A DNA stretch of 64,000 bases from Fuerstiella sp. (GTDB taxonomy: Bacteria; Planctomycetota; Planctomycetia; Planctomycetales; Planctomycetaceae), in assembly GCA_029245955.1 (NCBI GenBank), contig JAQWOH010000089.1, positions 19,082 to 83,081 of the forward strand, given 5' to 3'. The notes under the pieces were generated by a model. The model did not search any database. It was not told where the DNA came from and saw only the letters and a program-made list of their open reading frames with translations. Every line of letters starts with the position of its first letter. The stretch's first letter is position 1. This document shows, piece by piece, positions 18,416 to 25,918 of this stretch. A program made the position numbers and the translations under genes.

Positions 18416-18512
18416 TTCATTCCTTCATTGTGTTGGGCAGTCGGTCGAATGACATCCAAGTCTAACCTGATACCATGACATATTCATTCCTCAAAGCTGA
18501 TTTCGGATTGCC

Positions 18513-19562
18513 ATGACGATCAATATTGGATTACTCGGAGCGGGCTGGTTTGGTCGGGAAGCTCATCTGAAGAATCTGCTGCGTCTACCGGATGTGGACG
18601 TTGTTGCCGTCAGTAGCCGTAGCGAAGAAAGCCGCGCCGCGGCTGCAGACCTTGTTGGCGAACAATTACAGACCTTTGATGACTGGCGTGACGTGCTGAA
18701 GGTCGATTCACTGGACGCAGTGATCGTGGCTCTCACGAATGACAAGCACCACGAAGCGGCGCTGGCCGCCTTTGCCGCCGGCAAACATGTGATGTGTGAG
18801 AAGCCGCTGGGCCTGACGATCGCAGAATGCGATGAAATTATTGCCGCATCGCAGGACGCCGGGAAAGTGCTGCAGATCGGCCATGAAATGCGGCACCAGG
18901 GGCTCTACCAGCGGATGAAGTCGATGGTGGAAGGTGGTGACGTTGGTGATCCTCGCATTATGTGGTGTCGGGAATATCGCGGTCCGATGCGACCTGGCTG
19001 GCGGTCGAGTGAAAAAATCACCGGCGGCATGCTGCTGGAAAAGAACTGCCACCACTTTGACCTGTTTAACTGGATATTGGACACGCCTCCGGTTCGAGTC
19101 TCTGCGTTCGGGGGCACCGATGTGCTGACAGATCGGGAACTTCTGGATAATGCTCAGGTGCTGGTCGAATACGAAGGTGGCCGCCGCGCGGTTCTTGAGA
19201 TCTGTCTGTTCGCACCAACCGGTGGCGATTGCGAAATCGGGATCGTCGGCAGCGGCGGTCGTATCGACACAAAGAACCAGGCGATTCACCTGGAATTTCA
19301 TCGTTTTGATCCGGCCGAACACATTGCAGAACAAGTCCCTGATCCGGACGACGAAGCGGGATTCAAAGACGCGTCCGGGCGAGTGGATCGAGGCATCAAA
19401 GCGGAACTGGCTCATTTTCTGAACTGCTGCCGCACGGGAACACTGCCGCTTAACGATGGGAAATCGGCCCGGCTGAACGTCGCCGTCTGTCTGGCCGCTC
19501 AGGCATCCATTCGTCGCGGCGAAGTGGTCACAATCGCTGAGATGATCGGTCGGAAGGGATAA
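18513..19562 (+). CDS. Gfo/Idh/MocA family NAD(P)-dependent oxidoreductase
   Basis: A 349-residue cytoplasmic oxidoreductase. The Rossmann motif is INIGLLGAGWFGREAHLKNL. The family lysine lies in HVMCEKPLGLT (K94), and the C-terminal domain holds MLLEKNCHHFDLFNW, the position of the catalytic histidine region. Family members oxidise or reduce sugars, inositols and related polyols. The exact substrate cannot be told. The next gene, 117 bases downstream, is an MFS transporter, so the two may serve uptake and catabolism of one carbohydrate. It has no signal peptide, unlike its relative at 24874. Confidence 0.88.
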   Translation: MTINIGLLGAGWFGREAHLKNLLRLPDVDVVAVSSRSEESRAAAADLVGEQLQTFDDWRDVLKVDSLDAVIVALTNDKHHEAALAAFAAGKHVMCEKPLGLTIAECDEIIAASQDAGKVLQIGHEMRHQGLYQRMKSMVEGGDVGDPRIMWCREYRGPMRPGWRSSEKITGGMLLEKNCHHFDLFNWILDTPPVRVSAFGGTDVLTDRELLDNAQVLVEYEGGRRAVLEICLFAPTGGDCEIGIVGSGGRIDTKNQAIHLEFHRFDPAEHIAEQVPDPDDEAGFKDASGRVDRGIKAELAHFLNCCRTGTLPLNDGKSARLNVAVCLAAQASIRRGEVVTIAEMIGRKG

Positions 19563-19678
19563 CGCACTCTGCGGACACCACCAAATTCTGCTGCACGCTC
19601 CTAATCCGCAACCGCCCGGCCTAGACTGTCTGCCGACCCACCCAATTGTCCGACTCTAATACGCTGAGATTTTGATTC

Positions 19679-21088
19679 ATGAGCAGCGATTCTGCACAGA
19701 ACGATCCGTACGCCCGCCCGGAAGGTGAGGGCACAGAACTCAAGTGGAATCAGGGCATCAGCAGTTACCAGTGGTTGGTGCTGGTGGTTGCTTCGCTGGG
19801 CTGGGTGTTTGACATTTTTGAAGGACAGGTATTCGTCGCCAGCATGCGCGATGCGATGCCGCAGCTGCTGGGTGTTGCGTCGGCCGATGATCCCCTTGTG
19901 GCAACATGGAACAATTATGCTTTGGCATCGTTTTTACTGGGTGGAGCGTTTGGTGGCATTCTGTTTGGAATGCTGAGCGACAAGATTGGTCGGTCAAAGA
20001 CGATGATCTACACGATCCTCTTCTATTCCGTATTCACCTGCATTACTGCATTTGCGGAGGCGCCATGGCAAATGGTGCTGTTGAGATTCCTTGTGGCGAT
20101 GGGAGTCGGAGGTGAATGGGCTGTGGCCAGTGCAATGGTCGCGGAAGTTATGCCCAAACGTTCTCGCCCGGTAATGAGTTCCATCTTTCATGCGTCGAGT
20201 GTCTTTGGCACGTTGATGGCCGTCGCCGTCGGCTATTTCATCATCAGTCAGAAACCGTGGGGCGATGACACCTGGCGTCTGGGCTTTCTGATTGGAATCG
20301 TTCCCGCTCTGCTGGTCGTGGTGATTCGCTGGAAAATGAAAGAGCCGGAACAATGGCGTCAGGCTAAGGAACGTGAAAAGCAGGATGCGACGCAGGTGAC
20401 AGGATCGATACCCGATCTGTTCAGTTCACAGAATATTCGCAACACCGTTGTCGGCGTTGCATTGGCGACCATCGGGCTGGTAACGTTCTGGGGCAGCCAC
20501 ATTTACGGCAAAAATGCGTTGCTGAGGTCCGCTCAGAATGAAGCTCTAGCCGTCGAAGGAGTCGCGCCCGATGCGGATAAAGCGGCAAAGAAGGTCGCCT
20601 TTGACGCTCATTCGTCAGAAATTAAGCAGGCCGAAATGATCAGTATGTGTCTGAACACTATTGGTGGCGGACTGGGGCTGGTTCTGTTTGGCTGGATCTC
20701 CAATATGCTCGGCCGCAAAGGCGCCTTCGTTTTCTATCATGCTGGAGGTTTCGTGATGGCCCTGCTGATGTTTCTTGTGCTGATCCCACAGAACGCGCCG
20801 TTTCCGATTCTGTGCGTTGCGTTGCCGGTCTTCGGATTCCTGACGCTTGGCATGCACGCGGGCTATGCTGTTTACTTCCCGGAACTTTTCCCCACCCGCT
20901 TGCGCGGTACCGGGACCGGGTTTTGCTTCAACTCAGGACGTTTCGGTACGGCAGCAGCGATCATGCTGGCGGCGACGATGGGGTGGAAATCAGAGCAGAC
21001 GGCTCTGTATTTTGCTCCGCTTTATGCACTGGGAATTGTCGTGACGCTGATGGCGAAGGAAACTCGTGGTGAGGAATTGCCGGAATAG
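19679..21088 (+). CDS. Major facilitator superfamily transporter
   Basis: A 469-residue protein with about 12 transmembrane segments. The cytoplasmic motif A is GMLSDKIGRSKTM (loop 2-3), with a weaker copy SNMLGRKGAF in the second half. A conserved AMGVGGEWAVASAMVAE and PELFPTRLRGTGTGFCFN place it in the sugar- or organic-acid-porter (SP/AAHS/SHS) group. About 55 extra residues follow TM7, including a charged stretch (DKAAKKVAFDAHSSEIKQ). The substrate is unknown; it follows a Gfo/Idh/MocA gene. Confidence 0.85.
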   Translation: MSSDSAQNDPYARPEGEGTELKWNQGISSYQWLVLVVASLGWVFDIFEGQVFVASMRDAMPQLLGVASADDPLVATWNNYALASFLLGGAFGGILFGMLSDKIGRSKTMIYTILFYSVFTCITAFAEAPWQMVLLRFLVAMGVGGEWAVASAMVAEVMPKRSRPVMSSIFHASSVFGTLMAVAVGYFIISQKPWGDDTWRLGFLIGIVPALLVVVIRWKMKEPEQWRQAKEREKQDATQVTGSIPDLFSSQNIRNTVVGVALATIGLVTFWGSHIYGKNALLRSAQNEALAVEGVAPDADKAAKKVAFDAHSSEIKQAEMISMCLNTIGGGLGLVLFGWISNMLGRKGAFVFYHAGGFVMALLMFLVLIPQNAPFPILCVALPVFGFLTLGMHAGYAVYFPELFPTRLRGTGTGFCFNSGRFGTAAAIMLAATMGWKSEQTALYFAPLYALGIVVTLMAKETRGEELPE

Positions 21089-21304
21089 AAAATGTGAGGC
21101 TTAGGTTGCTTAGAGCCGTTTTCGAAAAGATGTGGGCGTTCGGGCTCGTGGGCAGCCCCCATAGCAGACCGGAAAACGTTTTTCGCGGCCACAAGTCAGC
21201 CTAATACGCTGTAGGTTCGGATATCCCTGTGCCTCTTAAAAGACCGGGACGTCAGGACGAATCTTCAGGAAGCCGTTTCAGGTCCGTTGAAGGAAGGCAA
21301 CGAA

Positions 21305-21874
21305 ATGTCGGCTGATGACGAATTCAACCCTTACAGCAGCCCGCTAAATTCGGACGGTGCGGAGTTCGTTGCCGGCACGCGGTCGCCGGGGCCATTTGCC
21401 ATCCTGTTTGTCGTGATGGCGTCGATCGTGGCCGCAGGGGCAGCTTTTTTCTGCACCTGCATGGCCGATGTCGCGGGGGCCGGGCCGGGCGGCGTCGGCA
21501 TACTTCTCTGTGGTCTGTTCATGCTGCTGGCCTATATGTTCACGGCAAAATTCGCACTATCAATTATAGGAAGGATGTCATCGTCCTCGCAGGCTGCACC
21601 CGTCAGAATCGCGTCGTGGCCTGTTCTTTTTCTGTCCGCCTGCGTTGTCGCTGCCGTCTTTTTCTATTGCGTTCTGGTCGCGAATGAATTCTGGGGAATT
21701 CTGGGGGCTGCGTGCGCCGCGATTGTTGCTGGCACAGTTGTCATCTGGAAGCTGCCGCAACTGAAACGTGCTCCGGACGACGCGTCCGTGCGGCCCGATG
21801 GCACGACCGATGGCACGACCGATGTGCCGCAGGACACCTCTGCTTCCATCGGGGATGAGACGTATGGGCGCTAA
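21305..21874 (+). CDS. Small membrane protein with N-terminal NPYSSP motif
   Basis: A 189-residue protein starting MSADDEFNPYSSPLNSDGAE. The AGGAAGG site 7 bases upstream fixes the start. Four hydrophobic segments follow (PFAILFVVMASIVAAGAAFF and three later). The tail is hydrophilic, with a short TDGT repeat. The NP(Y/F)xSP opening recurs in many planctomycete small membrane proteins; its role is unknown. The next plus-strand gene (22177) has the same opening (NPFESP) and a matching first membrane segment, so the two are likely duplicates. Confidence 0.7.
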   Translation: MSADDEFNPYSSPLNSDGAEFVAGTRSPGPFAILFVVMASIVAAGAAFFCTCMADVAGAGPGGVGILLCGLFMLLAYMFTAKFALSIIGRMSSSSQAAPVRIASWPVLFLSACVVAAVFFYCVLVANEFWGILGAACAAIVAGTVVIWKLPQLKRAPDDASVRPDGTTDGTTDVPQDTSASIGDETYGR

Positions 21875-22176
21875 AGAACAAGGGGTCCGTATACTGTACC
21901 TTCGTCCCACGACGAGCCTTCGGTCGTTTCTCAAAAGTCGGGTCTGCTGGCAAGTTTTCTGGTTTAAGTTGTCTCATCGGTTGTCGGCGTTTGTGTGTGG
22001 TGTTGCAGCAGCGCTGGATTGATGGCTGTCGGTTTTCGGCTTCACGTTGCCATTGTCGGTATCGCGAGGTTTCTGGGGATTGCTTTGGCAATACCTGCTG
22101 CTGTGTTGTTATTTCATTTGACTCACGTGAAGTTGCTGCCGCGACTGTCTTCGAGACGTCAAAATGGAGAAGGCAA
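21875..22176. other. Spacer between two related small membrane-protein genes
   Basis: This 302-base stretch shows no gene with family support, no hairpin and no clear promoter. A frame continuous with the downstream gene reaches back to 21991, but the translated part is Cys/Arg-rich and has no ribosome site. Confidence 0.4.
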
Positions 22177-22515
22177 ATGACGAAAGATCAGCCAGGCAAT
22201 CCCTTCGAAAGTCCCCGAAACCTGGAGGTGTCGGGGCAGGAAACGTACCGGAAGCCAGGACCGCTGGCGATGTTCGGCATCGTCGTCGTGTCCATCATTG
22301 CTGCGGTCTGTACCTTCTTTGGTACATGTTTAGGAATCAGCCTGGGCCTTCACCGTGCGGGGGTAGACGATCAGATGCAGTTTTCCTTTGCCTACGGCGG
22401 TGGTGTCGTACTGGCTATCCTGATCGGATTGGCTGCTTACCGACTGGGGATTCGCAGGGGGTTGTATCGTCGGCACTCATCTGAGAAAAATCACAGCCAT
22501 GACAACATATCGTGA
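22177..22515 (+). CDS. Small membrane protein with N-terminal NPFESP motif
   Basis: A 112-residue protein starting MTKDQPGNPFESPRNLEVSG with a GGAG site 8 bases before the ATG. It has two hydrophobic segments (MFGIVVVSIIAAVCTFFGTC and a later VVLAILIGLAAYRLG), then a basic tail. The first segment resembles that of the gene at 21305 (I.F.VV.SI.AA...FF.TC), which suggests duplication. Its last 17 bases overlap the start of the radical SAM gene, so it may be co-translated with it. Function unknown. Confidence 0.65.
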   Translation: MTKDQPGNPFESPRNLEVSGQETYRKPGPLAMFGIVVVSIIAAVCTFFGTCLGISLGLHRAGVDDQMQFSFAYGGGVVLAILIGLAAYRLGIRRGLYRRHSSEKNHSHDNIS

Positions 22516-23959
22516 CTACACTTTTCTCGGAACGACACAAAGTTTGTGTCCTGACTGTCTGTCTGTTGTTCCGGCAAAGATCATATCACGCAACGAACGT
22601 GTCTATTTTCGTAAAACGTGCCCGACTCACGGGTCGCGGGAAGACTTTGTGTGCAGTAATGTCGCGTGGTTTGACCGAACTGAGTACAGCCTGCCCGGCA
22701 AGGTCCCCGCAAGCTTCGGAACGGAACCACGACAGGGCTGTCCATACGATTGTGGTCTGTGCTCAGAACACGAACAGCATACCTGCATCGGCCTGCTGGA
22801 AATTACGTCGAACTGCAATCTGGAATGCCCCATGTGTTTTGCGGTCAGCGGACCGGGGGGGAAGCATCTGACGTTTGATGAATGTAAATCCGCCATTGAC
22901 AGACTGGTGGAAATCGAAGGCCAGCCGGAAATTCTGCAGCTGTCCGGCGGCGAACCGACCGTGCATCCCCAATTCCATGAAATTCATCAGTACGCGTGTG
23001 ATCAGCCCATCGATATTGTGATGATCAACACCAACGGCGTGCGGCTGGCCAGAGACACGGCGTTTCTGGAACGGGTCGCGTCGCTCAAACATCGTACCGA
23101 AATCTATCTGCAGTTTGACGGTTTCACTGACAACGGCTACCAGGTTCTGCGCGGCGAATCGTTGCTGGAAACGAAGTTACACGCTGTGGAAAAACTGGGT
23201 GAGGCGGGTCTGAATACGATTCTGGTGTGCACCGTTCAGCCTGGCGTGAATGACTCTGAACTGGGTCGCATCGTCGACTTCGGCACGCAGCGACCATGGG
23301 TCACGGGCGTCAGTTTTCAGCCCGCGACCTACTCCGGGCGTTTTGTTCTTCCGGAGCATCTGGAACAGCGAATCACCTTTCCGGATGTGATTCGCGGTGT
23401 CGTTGAGCAGACTGACGGTGTCTGGCAGGAAACCGATTTTTCTCCATTACCGTGCGCCCATCCGAACGGTCATACGCTGGCGTACGCCGTCCGTGGAGAC
23501 AACGGAATTCTTCCGCTGGCGCGGTTTGTCGACCTGGAAAATCACCTCGACCTCCTGTCCGGCAGAATTACGTTTAATCGTCAGCGAGCTCAGGGATTGA
23601 TTGCCGAGTATCTTTCGCGACAACCCTGCGGTGCTGGCGGCTGCACCACGGATGAAAGTCCCGGCCCGGGCGCCCATAGATTTTCTGCGGATTGTCTTTC
23701 AGAGAACGACCTTGGCGTTGCTCAGCAATTCTTCGTGAAAGCGATGACGCAGCAGCTGAACCCCAGCGACATGTTTCGCATTACAACAACATCGTTCATG
23801 GACGCATGGAACTTTGATATTCGTCAGCTGATGAAATCTTGTGTGCATTTCCTGCTGCCGTCAGGGCATGTGATTCCGTTTTCCGCCTACAACGTTTTGT
23901 ATCGCGATGGGCATGTCCCGCTGCCGCCGTTGAACACACCTGATCTGGTGACCAGCTGA
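22499..23959 (+). CDS. Radical SAM protein of the tetraether-synthase-like (MJ0619/Tes) family
   Basis: A 486-residue multi-cluster radical SAM protein. In order: an N-terminal metal-ribbon CPDC (C17, C20) with CPTHG (C41); an auxiliary CPYDCGLC (C81, C85, C88) with C96; the radical SAM core motif CNLECPMC (C106, C110, C113); and LQLSGGEPTVHP for SAM binding. Further cysteines follow in QPCGAGGCTTDES. The C-terminal block FMDAWNFDIRQLMKSCVHF (C448) and HVIPFSAYNVLYR resembles archaeal MJ0619-type enzymes, which from memory carry IPFC there; here a serine stands at 462. MJ0619 has been reported as the tetraether lipid synthase that joins lipid tails. Coupling to an Lgt-like gene by a TGATG overlap supports a lipid substrate. 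Exact function here is inference. Confidence 0.75.
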   Translation: MTTYRDYTFLGTTQSLCPDCLSVVPAKIISRNERVYFRKTCPTHGSREDFVCSNVAWFDRTEYSLPGKVPASFGTEPRQGCPYDCGLCSEHEQHTCIGLLEITSNCNLECPMCFAVSGPGGKHLTFDECKSAIDRLVEIEGQPEILQLSGGEPTVHPQFHEIHQYACDQPIDIVMINTNGVRLARDTAFLERVASLKHRTEIYLQFDGFTDNGYQVLRGESLLETKLHAVEKLGEAGLNTILVCTVQPGVNDSELGRIVDFGTQRPWVTGVSFQPATYSGRFVLPEHLEQRITFPDVIRGVVEQTDGVWQETDFSPLPCAHPNGHTLAYAVRGDNGILPLARFVDLENHLDLLSGRITFNRQRAQGLIAEYLSRQPCGAGGCTTDESPGPGAHRFSADCLSENDLGVAQQFFVKAMTQQLNPSDMFRITTTSFMDAWNFDIRQLMKSCVHFLLPSGHVIPFSAYNVLYRDGHVPLPPLNTPDLVTS

Positions 23960-24684
23960 TGGGTGGAACGCTGCCGGAACTTTACCCGTTAATCATGATT
24001 CTGGCGGTTGCCACTGGGGCGTTTCTGAATCGTCGTTACAAGACAACTCTGCCGATTGGCACGTTCAATCGAGTGTGGATTGGCTTGTCGGCATTCAGTG
24101 GGGCAATTCTGACGGCCAAGCTTCCCTTTCTAATTCCCGGGCTGCCGGGTTTCACGGCCGCTGAGGGTCTTCTGATCAGCGGCAAGACGATTCTGTTTGG
24201 GATGGTAGGTGGTTACTTCGGAGTGGAACTGGCCAAACGCAGTATCGGGCTGAAAATGAAAACCGGAGACACGTTTGTCGTTCCCGTGGCCGTATCCATC
24301 GCGATCGGTCGTCTGGCCTGTTTTTGCGGTGGGTGCTGTTATGGCACGCCTTCAGATCTTCCGTGGGCAGTCACGTTTCCGTCGATTGATCACATGGCCC
24401 GTCACCCGACTCAGCTTTACGAATCCATGTTTCATTTTGTGGCAGCGGGCGTTGCGGCATGGATGGTTAAGCGCCGGATGTTGCAGGGACAACTTATCAA
24501 GTTGTATTTTATTTCCTATTTCTGTTACCGTTTTCTGACAGAATTCATTCGCCCCGAAACGAAGATTACAGGTGGACTGACGGCGTATCAGTGGGCAGCG
24601 ATTGTGTTCATTCTGCTTTTTCTGTGGCTCTGGTGGCGGGACGCGGTTGCCTTTCGCAGGATGAGTCGGGCGGGTGACGCATAG
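23959..24684 (+). CDS. Lgt-like prolipoprotein diacylglyceryl transferase family protein
   Basis: A 241-residue membrane protein with about 7 hydrophobic segments. Lgt landmarks are present: GRLACFCGGCCYGTP (R118 at the Lgt signature arginine), RHPTQLYES (H149, Q152, Y154, E155), and RFLTEFIRPE (R191, E195, R198). The usual GNF(I/V)NGE after the arginine is replaced by a cysteine-rich CFCGGCCYG, so this is a divergent paralogue rather than the housekeeping Lgt. It starts on the last base of the radical SAM stop codon (TGATG), indicating coupled translation. A role in moving a diacylglyceryl or ether-lipid group is inferred from fold and context. Confidence 0.75.
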   Translation: MGGTLPELYPLIMILAVATGAFLNRRYKTTLPIGTFNRVWIGLSAFSGAILTAKLPFLIPGLPGFTAAEGLLISGKTILFGMVGGYFGVELAKRSIGLKMKTGDTFVVPVAVSIAIGRLACFCGGCCYGTPSDLPWAVTFPSIDHMARHPTQLYESMFHFVAAGVAAWMVKRRMLQGQLIKLYFISYFCYRFLTEFIRPETKITGGLTAYQWAAIVFILLFLWLWWRDAVAFRRMSRAGDA

Positions 24685-24873
24685 AGTTATGTTTCTTCGA
24701 GATTTGGTACTCTTAACATCGGGATGCTCACAGCGTATTCTGATGTTCCGACCCAAAATCACGGTTGGCACGATTGGAATTCGCGTAAGTGCGGGCCAGG
24801 ATGTTCGTTCATCGCAAGTTCGAACGCCGGCCTGTGCATCTGCGTTCCCTTCCACCACTTATCGAGGCCACAA

Positions 24874-25887
24874 ATGAAACGTCTCTCCCTCCTTGCTCTG
24901 CTGTTTCTGCTAGCTCCGATTCAGGCTCAGGAATCCACTGCGCCGCTGCGCGTCGGGATGATCGGACTCGACACATCTCACTGCCTCGCTTTTGCGAAGT
25001 TACTGAACAACACCGATGACCCGAAACACGTGTCCGGTGCAAGGGTGGTAATGGTGTATCCAAAGGGATCGCCCGATATCGCAAGCAGTGTGTCTCGTGT
25101 TCCGCAGTACACGGTGGAAATCAAAAAACTGGGTGTTGAAGTCGTCAATGATCTGGAAGAAATGGTGAAGCAGGTGGACGCGGTTCTGCTGGAAACAAAC
25201 GACGGACGACCGCATCTGGAGCAGGTCATTCCTGTGCTCAAGGCCGGTAAGCCCTGTTTTATCGACAAACCGATTGCCGGATCACTGGCAGATTGCATAG
25301 CGATTTTCGAATTGGCAAAGCATTATAAGACGCCGCTGTTTTCGTCGTCGTCATTAAGGTTTTCCAAGGGAGTGCAGGCCATCCGTAACGGCTCTCTGGG
25401 CGATGTGACCGGCTGCGACGCCCACTCGCCGTGTGCCCTTGAGAAAACTCATCCGGACCTGTTCTGGTACGGTATCCACGGTTGCGAGACGCTGTTTACG
25501 GCGATGGGGCCCGGTGTTGCCACAGTTGTCCGAACTAAGACGGCTAATTACGACCAGGTCACCGGCACCTGGGGCGACGGCCGTATTGGCACGTTTCGCG
25601 GCATCCGTGCCGGAAAGGGTGGATATGGCGGCACGGCTTTCGGCACGAAGGGCTCCGGCCCGATCGGTGGTTACGATGGCTATGCTCCGCTGCTGGTTGA
25701 AATTGTAAAGTTCTTCAAGACGGGTGTGCCCCCCGTGTCGGCCGAAGAAACGACAGACATTTATGCATTTATGGAGGCTGCTGACGAAAGCAAGCGACAG
25801 GGGTTTGCGCAGGTTAAGGTGGCTGACGTGGTTGCCAAAGCTCGGGCTGAAGCAACAGAGAAAATTGCTGCAGCAATCGCCCGTTAG
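24874..25887 (+). CDS. Exported Gfo/Idh/MocA family oxidoreductase
   Basis: A 337-residue protein. A GAGG site and a clear signal peptide (MKRLSLLALLFLLAPIQAQ) fix the start at 24874. After it comes a Rossmann-like LRVGMIGLDTSHCLAFAKLL, a changed nucleotide motif (GLDTSH in place of GxGxxG), then the KP pair in KPCFIDKPIAGS. Exported members of this family are known, many using tightly bound NAD(P) and Tat transport; no twin arginine is seen here, so export would be by Sec. With the altered nucleotide loop, catalysis is uncertain. It ends 31 bases before the gamma-glutamyltransferase gene. Confidence 0.8.
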   Translation: MKRLSLLALLFLLAPIQAQESTAPLRVGMIGLDTSHCLAFAKLLNNTDDPKHVSGARVVMVYPKGSPDIASSVSRVPQYTVEIKKLGVEVVNDLEEMVKQVDAVLLETNDGRPHLEQVIPVLKAGKPCFIDKPIAGSLADCIAIFELAKHYKTPLFSSSSLRFSKGVQAIRNGSLGDVTGCDAHSPCALEKTHPDLFWYGIHGCETLFTAMGPGVATVVRTKTANYDQVTGTWGDGRIGTFRGIRAGKGGYGGTAFGTKGSGPIGGYDGYAPLLVEIVKFFKTGVPPVSAEETTDIYAFMEAADESKRQGFAQVKVADVVAKARAEATEKIAAAIAR

Positions 25888-25918
25888 GAATTCTTCCGTT
25901 GTTCAGGGAAAGCGGGTC

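Noticed and set aside
18708..19415. 235-codon minus-strand frame inside the Gfo/Idh/MocA gene
   Set aside because: Shadow frame; the sense strand is a clear family member.
24765..24772. TTGGCACG, a perfect -24 sigma-54 half
   Set aside because: At the -12 position the sequence has AT instead of GC (GGAAT), so the element is incomplete; the downstream gene is not a nitrogen gene.
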